64,000 nt of DNA from DATKCF01 sp035513345 (GTDB taxonomy: Bacteria > Gemmatimonadota > Gemmatimonadetes > Longimicrobiales > RSA9): the NCBI GenBank assembly GCA_035513345.1, contig DATKCF010000125.1, positions 7,840 through 71,839 on the forward strand. The letters run 5' to 3'. Under the pieces are notes generated by a model. It searched no databases and was not told the origin of the DNA. It saw only the letters and a program-made list of their open reading frames with translations. A program made the translations under genes and the position numbers. The number at the start of each line of letters is the position of its first letter. Position 1 is the stretch's first letter. This document shows positions 37,193 through 45,230 of this stretch, one piece after another.

Positions 37193-38817
37193 TCCCCCGG
37201 CAAGGGTTGTGGCCGGCGGTCAAGGTCGGTCGGAAAAGGACCGGTGAAACCGCCGCGCGGGTTCGGTCCCGCCGGACCAGCGTACGCGGAGCGGAACCAG
37301 TCGATGAACTCGCCGGCCGCCGCTTCGGAGTAGAGGATCGGGATGCCTCCGCATTGTTCCACCCACGCGACATCATCCTCGTCGAAGACTCGCACCAGTA
37401 CGGGCGCCTGCGGCTTCAGATCCAGGAGGTGCTGGTTGTCGCGTGGGCGGCGGATCGTCGAGCTGATCAGTCGGGCCCGCTGCACGCCCGCCTTCTGCAG
37501 GACCCCGGGATCGGACGAATCGCCATGGACGCAATCGACATCGCCGTCGCGCAGCCGGGCGACAATCTCCGGGTCGTCGTCGATCACCACGACGGATGCG
37601 CCCTCGGCCAGGAGCGTTTCCAGTAGTGGCATTCCGCCGGATCCGCACCCGATGAGTACAATGTGCTGGTCGTGGTGTGCCTCGCCCGCGACTCTGCCAG
37701 CCGTCGGGTGCATCTGAAGGAGGCGTCGGACGAGTTGCTCGCGTGCCAGGAACGGCGTGAGCACCATCGTGGCGACGGTCACCAGCGCCAGAGTACTGAA
37801 TGCGTCAGCTGCGAGCTGCCCCAGCAGGAGTGCGTGCAGCCCGACGACAAGCGACAGCTCGCTGGTCTGCGACAGGGTGAGCCCCGCTTCGAGCGCGGGT
37901 CGCGCGACGAAACCCGCGCGCTCCGCAACCACGGTCACCACAATCGGAGTTGCGACAACGACGACAAGCGTGAGGACGACGGCGTGCAGGAGAACCTGCG
38001 GGCCAGGCGTGCTCAGGATACCACCCAGAGCGAAGAAAAAGATGGTCGTGAAAAATGAAACCACGGGCGTGAGCGGTCCGCGGACGAGCGCGTTCAGGGG
38101 GAACGATGACAGGGAAAAGCCGGCAAGAAACGCTCCGGCCGCGAGCGGCAGCGCGAGCTGGTCGGCAATGCCGATGAAAACGAACAGCACGGCAAGCGCA
38201 CCGAGGAGCAGCACTTCCTCTTCGTGCTGGAGCTTCACGATCGCGGGGGTCAGCCAGCGCTGGGCGACGAACGCAAGCACGACGAGCGTCGCCGTTCCCA
38301 GGACACCGCCTGCCACTGCCGTCCAGCCGCCAGGCAACCGCGTGAGTACGGGAGTAAGCAGGATGATCAGCACGTTCTGGAGGAGCAGCACGCCGATGAC
38401 GAGTCGGCCGTACGGCTCGAAGAACTGCTTGCGTTGCTGCAAGAGCCTGACGATCACCAGTGTCGAGCTTGCCGTGAGTGCGAGGCCGAGATACAGCGCG
38501 GCGACCAGATCGAAGCCGAGGGCCAGGGCACTGAGCAGTCCGAGCAGTCCGAGCGTGATGAACTGGGCCAGACCCACGCGCACAGCCGCGCGTTTCTGGG
38601 CTCTGACCTGCCGAGGACTCAGTTCGATGCCGAGGACGAACATGAGGAACGTGAGTCCGAGGACGAGCGCATCCTGAAGGAGGTCCCGCGGAAGCAGCCC
38701 GATCCGGCCCACCGCGAAGCCGATGATCAGGAGCAACGGCGTCGCGGGCAGATTGAGCCATCGCACGAACGCGTACGCGGCGGATCCACCCGCCATGAAC
38801 AGCGCGATCTCGATCAT
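37189..38817 (-). CDS. CPA2 cation:proton antiporter with C-terminal TrkA-N domain (copy 2)
   Basis: A protein of 542 residues. Some 12 membrane segments fill residues 1-385, with the transport-core stretch LALTASSTLVIVRLLQQRK typical of KefB/KefC-like exchangers. A cytosolic TrkA-N domain begins at HIVLIGCGSGG (about residue 400), with acidic strand end VVVIDDDPE. An Arg/Pro-rich tail follows. ATG 38817 overlaps the stop of the first antiporter. Likely K+/H+ exchange; the ion is inferred. Confidence 0.88.
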   Translation of the reverse strand: MIEIALFMAGGSAAYAFVRWLNLPATPLLLIIGFAVGRIGLLPRDLLQDALVLGLTFLMFVLGIELSPRQVRAQKRAAVRVGLAQFITLGLLGLLSALALGFDLVAALYLGLALTASSTLVIVRLLQQRKQFFEPYGRLVIGVLLLQNVLIILLTPVLTRLPGGWTAVAGGVLGTATLVVLAFVAQRWLTPAIVKLQHEEEVLLLGALAVLFVFIGIADQLALPLAAGAFLAGFSLSSFPLNALVRGPLTPVVSFFTTIFFFALGGILSTPGPQVLLHAVVLTLVVVVATPIVVTVVAERAGFVARPALEAGLTLSQTSELSLVVGLHALLLGQLAADAFSTLALVTVATMVLTPFLAREQLVRRLLQMHPTAGRVAGEAHHDQHIVLIGCGSGGMPLLETLLAEGASVVVIDDDPEIVARLRDGDVDCVHGDSSDPGVLQKAGVQRARLISSTIRRPRDNQHLLDLKPQAPVLVRVFDEDDVAWVEQCGGIPILYSEAAAGEFIDWFRSAYAGPAGPNPRGGFTGPFPTDLDRRPQPLPGE

Positions 38818-40448
38818 CCGCCCACGACTCCCATGTCACGGAACAGAGTCGCCATGCGCCTCGTTCCAGCGCCCTTCGAGACGATCAGGTGATCGGCGCC
38901 GATCTCTCGAAGCTCATCGATTGCCGCCGGATCGAATGCGTGGATGCTGCTCGCCACGCCCGCCTGTCTGCAACGGTACGCCAGCAGCGTGTTCGCATCC
39001 TCGATCTGCAGCGCGGAGACGAGCAGCCGGGCCCGCTCGAGTCCCGCCTCTTCGAGGACCGATGGCAAATCGGCGCTTCCCAGGACAGTGCGACAGGGGA
39101 CCTGTGCGAGCTTGCGTGCGTCGCTGTCGACCGCCACCACCGCTTCACCCTCGGCCAGCAGATCCCGCACGATCCGCCGGCCCAGCGCATTCATCCCGAC
39201 GACAATCACATGATCACGTGGCGCTACGTCCGCAGCAGTCGCTTCAGGCTCCGTCCGGGCGTTGAAGATCCGCAGCCAGCCGCGGCCCTTGACGAAGTCA
39301 TGGAGCCAGTGGTTGTGGAGAATCATGTAAACGGACAACGTGATCGTGATCAGACCGACGGCACCAATCACCGACAGGATGGCGGGGCCGATCAGGCCGG
39401 CCGAGAGGCCGACCGCTGCGAAGACGAACGAGAACTCGCTGATCTGCGCAACCGTGACGCTCGTCAGGAACGCGGTCCGCTCACTGTACCCCATGCGCGC
39501 AATGATCCACATGAATATCAGGGGATTGCCGACCAGCACGAACAGGGAAAGTACGGTGACGGCCTTCCATTGGGTCGTGGCGGCGCCGAGTTCCATTTCG
39601 ACGGCGAGGGCCACGAAGAAGACCATGACGAAGAAGGTCATCAGCGGGTCGACGCGTCTGCGCAGATCCGTGCTCTGAGGGAGCTGTGCGAGGCTGATGC
39701 CCGCCAGGAACGCGCCGATCTCGACCGACAGACCGGCATACTGTGCGGCGACCACGAAGAGGAAGCACCAGCCCAGGCTCCAGATGAATGTGCCTTCGGC
39801 AGAGACGCTCATCCAGGCGAACACGCGAGGCAGAAGGTGACGTGAGCTGAGCAGCGCAACGGCCAGCAGCGACGCCATGCCGCCGAACGCGAGCCCCAGA
39901 CTGCGGGCCAGGCCGGGCACAGACAGGTCCTCGGGGCGCCCCAGTCCGCTCAGCACCGTCAGCACGACGATGACGACCAGGTCCTGAACCAGGAATATGC
40001 CGACGGCGATCCGGCCGTAGAGCGTGTCGAGTTCGGACTTCTGCCTGAGCACCTTCACCACGACGACCGTGCTGCTGAAGGTCAGCGCGGTGGCGATGAA
40101 GATCGACTCGATCGCGCTGAAGCCCAGCAGAAACGAGAGCGCGAAACCGCCGGCCGCCGTAAATCCCACCTGTCCGAGGCCTGCGATCAATGCGACACGA
40201 CCGACATCGCGGATCTTGTCGAGGCTGAGTTCGAGGCCGACGAGGAAGAGAAGCAGTACGATCCCGGTCTCGGCGATGACATGGACGGACGCAGATGCCT
40301 CGAGCAGGCCGGTCGCGGGACCGAGCAGCAGACCGGCGATGATGAACGCGACGATCGCGGGCGCCCTCAGGAGGCGAGCGACGAGGGCCGTGGCCACGGC
40401 TGCCAGAACGATCTTCCCCAGGGCGAGCAGGATGGCGGTGTCGGGCAT
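38814..40448 (-). CDS. CPA2 cation:proton antiporter with C-terminal TrkA-N domain (copy 1)
   Basis: A protein of 544 residues from ATG 40448; upstream frame to 40667 is not membrane-like. About 12-13 membrane helices span residues 5-395, including VELGLELSLDKIRDVG-like segments and the ATALTFSSTVVVVKVLRQ core. The TrkA-N domain begins at HVIVVGMNALGRR. It is first in an operon of two antiporters and a Usp protein. Copy 1 and copy 2 are only distantly similar, so they may form a heteromer or have separate roles. Its promoter is visible at 40604-40632. Confidence 0.88.
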   Translation of the reverse strand: MPDTAILLALGKIVLAAVATALVARLLRAPAIVAFIIAGLLLGPATGLLEASASVHVIAETGIVLLLFLVGLELSLDKIRDVGRVALIAGLGQVGFTAAGGFALSFLLGFSAIESIFIATALTFSSTVVVVKVLRQKSELDTLYGRIAVGIFLVQDLVVIVVLTVLSGLGRPEDLSVPGLARSLGLAFGGMASLLAVALLSSRHLLPRVFAWMSVSAEGTFIWSLGWCFLFVVAAQYAGLSVEIGAFLAGISLAQLPQSTDLRRRVDPLMTFFVMVFFVALAVEMELGAATTQWKAVTVLSLFVLVGNPLIFMWIIARMGYSERTAFLTSVTVAQISEFSFVFAAVGLSAGLIGPAILSVIGAVGLITITLSVYMILHNHWLHDFVKGRGWLRIFNARTEPEATAADVAPRDHVIVVGMNALGRRIVRDLLAEGEAVVAVDSDARKLAQVPCRTVLGSADLPSVLEEAGLERARLLVSALQIEDANTLLAYRCRQAGVASSIHAFDPAAIDELREIGADHLIVSKGAGTRRMATLFRDMGVVGG

Positions 40449-40603
40449 TCGTGTCGCGGCGAGGGTCCCTGATTGTGCGGGCGCCGCTGACGCGACCGCC
40501 GTCGTCCTGCCGCAAATCGTCGAGCAGCGGCAGCACAATATGGACGGTGGGTTGTCCGCAACGCGGCGCACTCTCACTACGGGTACGGGCGCCCGAACGC
40601 CAT

Positions 40604-40632
40604 AGTATACGCCGGCCGGAACAAACGGTAAA
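40604..40632 (-). promoter_or_regulatory. Promoter for the antiporter-Usp operon
   Basis: Reading the minus strand, TTTACC (40627-40632), 17 bases, and TATACT (40604-40609) form a good sigma-70-type promoter. Transcription would begin near 40597, about 150 bases upstream of ATG 40448. Confidence 0.55.
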
Positions 40633-40697
40633 GACACGGCCGGCGAGCGTCGCAGCCTGCCTGACATCAGCCAGTCCGGCCGGTTGACCCGTGCGCG

Positions 40698-41045
40698 TCA
40701 GGCTCGATTCAATCGAACGGTCGTCGGTGGCGCGACATGCGTCATCGCAGGGGTCGTCGTCGCGGATCCGCCGCTGACCGCGGGAATGAAGTGGACCTCG
40801 GATCGGTCGTCGACCGGCGTGGCCAAGCCCCCGGACCACCGGATGTCCTCGTTGCCGACGAACACGTTGATGTGCGGACGCAGCTCGCCCTGCTCGGTGA
40901 AGATGCGGTGATGCACGGCCGGCATCGCGCGCTTCATCGCCTCCAGAACGTCGCCGACCGTGGCGCCGGCCGGCTGCAGCTCGAAACGAACGCGGCCGTC
41001 CGCGTCCGCGCGCAACGCGTCCGGCAGATTGACGACGACGTTCAC
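40698..41045 (-). CDS. MoaD/ThiS-family ubiquitin-fold protein with 22-residue C-terminal extension (copy 1)
   Basis: A protein of 115 residues. Beta-grasp residues 1-93 end in VHFIPAVSGG, the normal C-terminus of a MoaD/ThiS sulfur carrier, but the diglycine (92-93) is followed by a 22-residue Thr/Pro/Ala tail. Unless cut, it cannot be adenylated by an E1-like enzyme. A near-identical gene lies at 49130-49477. This copy sits 51 bases downstream of a lipoprotein gene and has no obvious sulfur-transfer partner. Function unknown. Confidence 0.8.
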   Translation of the reverse strand: MNVVVNLPDALRADADGRVRFELQPAGATVGDVLEAMKRAMPAVHHRIFTEQGELRPHINVFVGNEDIRWSGGLATPVDDRSEVHFIPAVSGGSATTTPAMTHVAPPTTVRLNRA

Positions 41046-41096
41046 GGCGACGACCCAGCCCTCAATCCCATGTCCCGAAACGCCGGCCGAAGCGCG

Positions 41097-41828
41097 TCAC
41101 CAGACCTCGGGGCGCGACGCACTGTTCGGCAGCACCTCAACGACGACGGCCACGCTGTGCTTTCCCGCGGCCGCGACGATCATGGCTTCTCCAGCGCTCA
41201 CGCCCGTGACGTTTCCCGCGCCATCGACCGTCGCGATGGCCGGATCCTTCGACCCCCAGAACACTACGATGTCATGGCCGGAACCGCCGACCTCGATGCT
41301 CAGAGGGGCGGTCTCACCTGCCAGCAGCCCGTTTTCCAGGCCGGACACGGAGATTCCCGTCACGGCCAGGTTCGCGAGGTCGCCTCTTCCCATCTCGAGC
41401 GTGAATTGCCATGTATCGCTGTGCGTGTCCACGGCCGCAGGACCGAAGATCCCGCTCCACTGGACGACCTCGTCTTCGCCGATGAGTCGGAGGTCGCCCT
41501 CGATATCGAACGCCTCGCCTTGCTTAACCTCGAACTCGAGCTGCGCAACCGGCTGCAGATTGGGTTCGTCGGGGTCGGTCTCGGACACTTGGCTTGCCAG
41601 CACTTCGCGTGATGTGCCCCGACGCACTTCCGCACGCAACCGGGCGATGCTGAGCGACGCGGGAGTATTGGCGAGAGCGGAATCGAGTTCCGCGCGGAGC
41701 CGCACCGTAAGCCGGATCGTCACCTCGGGAGCGACGACAGCCCTGCTCTCGATACACGAGCCGCCGGCGAGCACGAGGCCGACGAGCGCAAGCGCGGAAA
41801 TGGTGCTCTGGTTCATTGATCGACGCAT
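41097..41828 (-). CDS. Putative lipoprotein with Ig-like (BIG2-type) C-terminal domain
   Basis: A protein of 243 residues from ATG 41828. The N-terminus ends in a lipobox-like LAGGSC (Cys about residue 25). The C-terminal segment ATVDGAGNVTGVSAGEAMIV resembles bacterial Ig-like group 2 domains. The middle is unrecognised. It precedes MoaD/ThiS copy 1 on the same strand and is divergent from the plug-domain protein, so both may be expressed from the 41.83-42.01 kb gap. Confidence 0.68.
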   Translation of the reverse strand: MRRSMNQSTISALALVGLVLAGGSCIESRAVVAPEVTIRLTVRLRAELDSALANTPASLSIARLRAEVRRGTSREVLASQVSETDPDEPNLQPVAQLEFEVKQGEAFDIEGDLRLIGEDEVVQWSGIFGPAAVDTHSDTWQFTLEMGRGDLANLAVTGISVSGLENGLLAGETAPLSIEVGGSGHDIVVFWGSKDPAIATVDGAGNVTGVSAGEAMIVAAAGKHSVAVVVEVLPNSASRPEVW

Positions 41829-41944
41829 GATCCAGCTGCCCTGCTCGACCAACCGTTCACGAAGCCTTGCCGGTTCCGCGTTACGGGCGCGAGTTGCTCC
41901 GGTGCAACGCCCACGTTTTCCCTCCGCGCGCATAGCGATCAACC

Positions 41945-41973
41945 TCGACAGAATGCGTCACGAATAATAATAT
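41945..41973 (+). promoter_or_regulatory. Promoter for the plug-domain protein
   Basis: TCGACA (41945-41950), 17 bases and TAATAT (41968-41973) form a near-consensus sigma-70-type promoter within the only AT-rich patch of the region. Transcription would begin near 41980, about 30 bases before ATG 42011. Confidence 0.6.
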
Positions 41974-42010
41974 GTAGCTGGCCCTCGCGCCCGCACGCTG
42001 GAGGGACCGC

Positions 42011-42904
42011 ATGATCAGACAGCTTGTTTTCGAGCGCAGCCCGCCACGAACGCGCCGGGCTGCGGGCTTTGTAGTGGCAGGTCTCTTCGCGCTCCATGGA
42101 GGCGCGTTCCCGGTCGATGCCCAGGAGGTACCGACGGCGCGGATCGAGGGCCGGGTGGTCGAATCGGGTCTCAACCGGCCGATCGAAGGCGCGATCATCA
42201 GGTTGGAAGGAGAGGAACGGGCGTCGCGGACCGATGAGGATGGGCGGTTCACGTTCGATGCGGTGCCTCTGGGACGCCACGTCCTTTCCATTGACCACTT
42301 TCCGCATCAGCCGATGCGCGACAGCATCCGGCTCGCCGAAGAAGCAGCGACCTATGTGGTCCGGATCGAGCTCTCGGAGGAACCGATCGAACTGCCACCG
42401 ATCCTGGTGACGGTGCGCGGCCCGGGAACGGTACTGACGGACGTCCAGGATCGAGCGCAGCGAATGCGCCGCCTCGGGCTGGGGGACCAGTTCGATCGAA
42501 GGGCGATCGAGACGTCGGGAGCCAGTCGGGTGAGTCACCTCGTCGCCCGGCTTCCGGGCGTTCGGCTCAGACCGATTCCGGGCCGCTTGAGTGCCAGCGA
42601 GCTCCGCCTCCACGCTCGCAACGATTGTCCGCCATCGATTTATGTCGATGGTCGGCAGGTCCGCACGGGTGGAGCGACGCTGGACGATTTCGTCTCGCTG
42701 CCGGATCTCGAATTCCTGGAGGTCTACCGTCGGCTGTCCTCGCTTCCTCTGGAATTCGCCGATGAGCAGGCGCAGTCCTGCGGGGCAGTGGCCGCCTGGA
42801 CTCGCCGGGGCAACGAGGCGGACGAGCCGTTCGGGTGGCGGCGCATGATGACCGCGACCGGTTTCGCAGCGCTGTCCTACATCGTAATGCGTCTCTGGTT
42901 CTGA
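42011..42904 (+). CDS. Carboxypeptidase-regulatory-like plus TonB plug protein without barrel
   Basis: A protein of 297 residues. A signal peptide (~1-38) is followed by a carboxypeptidase-D-regulatory-like beta-sandwich (IEGRVVESGLNRPIEGAIIR, 45-120) and a plug-like domain with IYVDGRQVR (about 210-245). There is no beta-barrel and the C-terminus ends with a hydrophobic stretch (TGFAALSYIVMRLWF). It may be a soluble or inner-membrane partner of TonB-dependent systems. Plug-only proteins of this kind occur in Gemmatimonadota; their role is unknown. Confidence 0.75.
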   Translation: MIRQLVFERSPPRTRRAAGFVVAGLFALHGGAFPVDAQEVPTARIEGRVVESGLNRPIEGAIIRLEGEERASRTDEDGRFTFDAVPLGRHVLSIDHFPHQPMRDSIRLAEEAATYVVRIELSEEPIELPPILVTVRGPGTVLTDVQDRAQRMRRLGLGDQFDRRAIETSGASRVSHLVARLPGVRLRPIPGRLSASELRLHARNDCPPSIYVDGRQVRTGGATLDDFVSLPDLEFLEVYRRLSSLPLEFADEQAQSCGAVAAWTRRGNEADEPFGWRRMMTATGFAALSYIVMRLWF

Positions 42905-43046
42905 CGAGATCGTGCCGGTCCGTTCTCGCATCCTTCGATTCAGCCGCAATGTGGAAGCTGCTTCGTGTCTCTGCATCCCTGGATAAGGGTCTGCGCGCGC
43001 AACGGCGCGGAGGCTCCCGACGACTCACAAAGGAGGGGAAGAGCCC

Positions 43047-43502
43047 ATGACGAAGTTCATTGATCGAGCGGCCGCAACGCTCATCCTCGCCCTGCTGGCG
43101 GCGGCGTGCGCGTCGGGCGGTCGCGCCGGCGCTCTGAGCTGGAACGTGGGCGAGGCAAGCGAAACGGATGCTCAGGAAAAGACCATTGAAGTCCTGCGGA
43201 AGTACTTCTACGAGATCGAGCGACAGGAGGATCCGCCCTCTATCTACGTCATCACGCGTTGGAAGTCACGCCATCCGTTCGACGACGAGATCGCGCTCGG
43301 AGCGGTGGAGGCGCGTACCCGCTTCATCGTCGAGGCGCGCCGCGGATCGCAGCCGCTCTACACAGTACGTCTGCGGGGTGAGAACGAGGTCCGGATCGGC
43401 GACAGCTTCGAACGCATCGAAGCGACGCCCGAGTTCCGGACGTACGCCGACGAGCTGGCGGAAGAGCTTCGTACCGTGCTGCTGATGGGAATCCGGCGGT
43501 AG
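43047..43502 (+). CDS. Small secreted lipoprotein, unknown family
   Basis: A protein of 151 residues with an N-terminal signal ending in LLAAACAS (lipobox Cys about residue 21). An AGGAGGGG ribosome site precedes ATG 43047. The rest is a charged alpha/beta domain with no recognised motif. It is followed by a strong hairpin terminator and convergent with susD. Confidence 0.72.
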   Translation: MTKFIDRAAATLILALLAAACASGGRAGALSWNVGEASETDAQEKTIEVLRKYFYEIERQEDPPSIYVITRWKSRHPFDDEIALGAVEARTRFIVEARRGSQPLYTVRLRGENEVRIGDSFERIEATPEFRTYADELAEELRTVLLMGIRR

Positions 43503-43537
43503 CGCCGGGTAACGGCTTCGGATCACCGCGAACGGAG

Positions 43538-43577
43538 CCGGCCCGCTCCCCCGAAAAACGACAGGGGAGCGGGCCGG
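43538..43577. terminator. Bidirectional hairpin terminator
   Basis: A perfect 14-bp GC-rich stem (43538-43551 paired with 43564-43577) encloses a 12-base A-rich loop. It sits between the convergent lipoprotein gene (stop at 43502) and susD (stop at 43597). No U-tract follows on either strand. Confidence 0.7.
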
Positions 43578-43596
43578 TTCTGTGTCGATCGCCCGC

Positions 43597-45147
43597 TCAG
43601 CGCACGATGCTGAGAGCATCCGCCTGCGGGCTCCTGCATCCGGTCGTCTCGATGGCCGCGCCCTCCCCCGAGCCACCGAACGAGTAGTTCGGCAGCCTCA
43701 GCGTTTCCAGCTCGGCGCCCGGAACGGGATAGTGGACGTTGGAACCGCAGATCATCGTCCCTAAGCCGCGGCGGTCGAACCAGTTCTGGGAAGCCATCGA
43801 CACCGCCTGCTCGATGGCCTTCTCATAGGCGAACACCCTCCACAGCTCATTGTCCGAGACAACATAGGGCAGCGGCGGCAGCTCGCCGTTCTCCACGCGG
43901 CCACGGTTGATCAGATCGATGGCCATGCTGCGGTCCCCCCCCCGCCTGAGGAGCGCTTCAGCCCTCATGTGGTCCTGCTGGATCGGCAGGAAGATGGGTT
44001 GGAGGTAGCCCCAGCCCTCCGGGTACTGGCCCCTGTGGAACCGGTCGAAGTAGTAGGCCGACTGGAAGTACTGGCCGCGGTCCGTGGGGAAGACGTTGGA
44101 CAGGCTGACGAACCGGACGTACTTCCCGCGCGACTCCGGGCCCTCCGGTCCCGTGATCCGGCGATCATCGGTGTGAATGAGGAAATTGGACCGCTCATTG
44201 GGATCGGTGGCCAGCCATTCCTCGTAGTTCCCCGACGTGTCGGCAGGGCCGATCAGGTCGTAGGCGGCCCTCACCCACCCGGTGGGCCGCTCGGAGGGAC
44301 GATGCCACCACAGGACGGGACTCTGGTCGCCAACCGGACCCACGGCCTCCTGGACGCCGCGGTCCAGATGGAAGAGTACCCGATCCCAGTCCACCGCCTG
44401 GCGCTCCGCGGGAGTCCGTGCCTCATTGACCAGATACCGGGCCGCGAAGGAGTGAGACCACTGGATCAGTTGAGCGTTGTTGAGCGGGTTGCCGTGGATC
44501 CAATTACTCGGAAACTCGAACGGGGGTGCCGACTCGGCGAGACTGATGGCCTCTTCAAGGTAAGCGATCGCCCTGTCCATGACCTCGCTGTAGGGCTGCA
44601 ACTCGGGTGCCTCATCTTCGAGCCTCGCGAGGACAGCCTCGTCGAAGATGACGGCCTGGTCGTAGAAGCTGGCCAGCCAGCCGTGGATCACGCCCTGGAC
44701 GAACTTCCCATACACCCGCGCCCGCTCGGTCGTGTTGTTCCCCTCGTCGTCTGCGAACCTCATGCCTTGCTCCACGGCCAGCAGGCCGTCGGCCACGTTC
44801 GACAGACCCTCGTACAGGTTCCCCCATGCGGTGCTGTTGACCGAGGGGTAGGCCGCGGTGGGGCTGTTGTCGTACGGTCCGCGCGGGAGGGTGCCCGCGT
44901 TCCGCATCCCGTAGTTCCCCCACGACGAGGTGATCTCGTTGGCCTGCACCGACCACGCCGCCGCCGGGCTCTTCATGGTGCCGTTGATCCAGCGGTAGAA
45001 CCCGGTGCCCAGCAGCGCCTCCACATCAGAGGGCTCGGCCAGCGCGCGATCGGCGTCCGGGTCGTTGATGTTGGCTACATCCAGGTCCATGCAGGAGCCG
45101 GCCACCCCGAGCAGCGCCAGGATTCCGACTGTGCGAAACACTCTCAT
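43597..45147 (-). CDS. SusD/RagB-family outer-membrane lipoprotein
   Basis: A protein of 516 residues with a lipoprotein signal ending GVAGSC (Cys19) and a SusD-like TPR-rich body. It should bind the substrate at the cell surface and cap the partner SusC channel encoded upstream. Only 83 bases separate it from susC. The substrate cannot be read from the sequence, since no glycoside hydrolase is adjacent. Its coding strand contains a G9 tract (C9 at 43935-43943). Confidence 0.92.
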   Translation of the reverse strand: MRVFRTVGILALLGVAGSCMDLDVANINDPDADRALAEPSDVEALLGTGFYRWINGTMKSPAAAWSVQANEITSSWGNYGMRNAGTLPRGPYDNSPTAAYPSVNSTAWGNLYEGLSNVADGLLAVEQGMRFADDEGNNTTERARVYGKFVQGVIHGWLASFYDQAVIFDEAVLARLEDEAPELQPYSEVMDRAIAYLEEAISLAESAPPFEFPSNWIHGNPLNNAQLIQWSHSFAARYLVNEARTPAERQAVDWDRVLFHLDRGVQEAVGPVGDQSPVLWWHRPSERPTGWVRAAYDLIGPADTSGNYEEWLATDPNERSNFLIHTDDRRITGPEGPESRGKYVRFVSLSNVFPTDRGQYFQSAYYFDRFHRGQYPEGWGYLQPIFLPIQQDHMRAEALLRRGGDRSMAIDLINRGRVENGELPPLPYVVSDNELWRVFAYEKAIEQAVSMASQNWFDRRGLGTMICGSNVHYPVPGAELETLRLPNYSFGGSGEGAAIETTGCRSPQADALSIVR

Positions 45148-45230
45148 GGCTCTCTTCCCTTCCGGTAAGGTTCGTGTCTGTCCACGAACCTCCGGCGACC
45201 GGTTGGGCCGGTCGCCGGAGGGCGCTTCGA

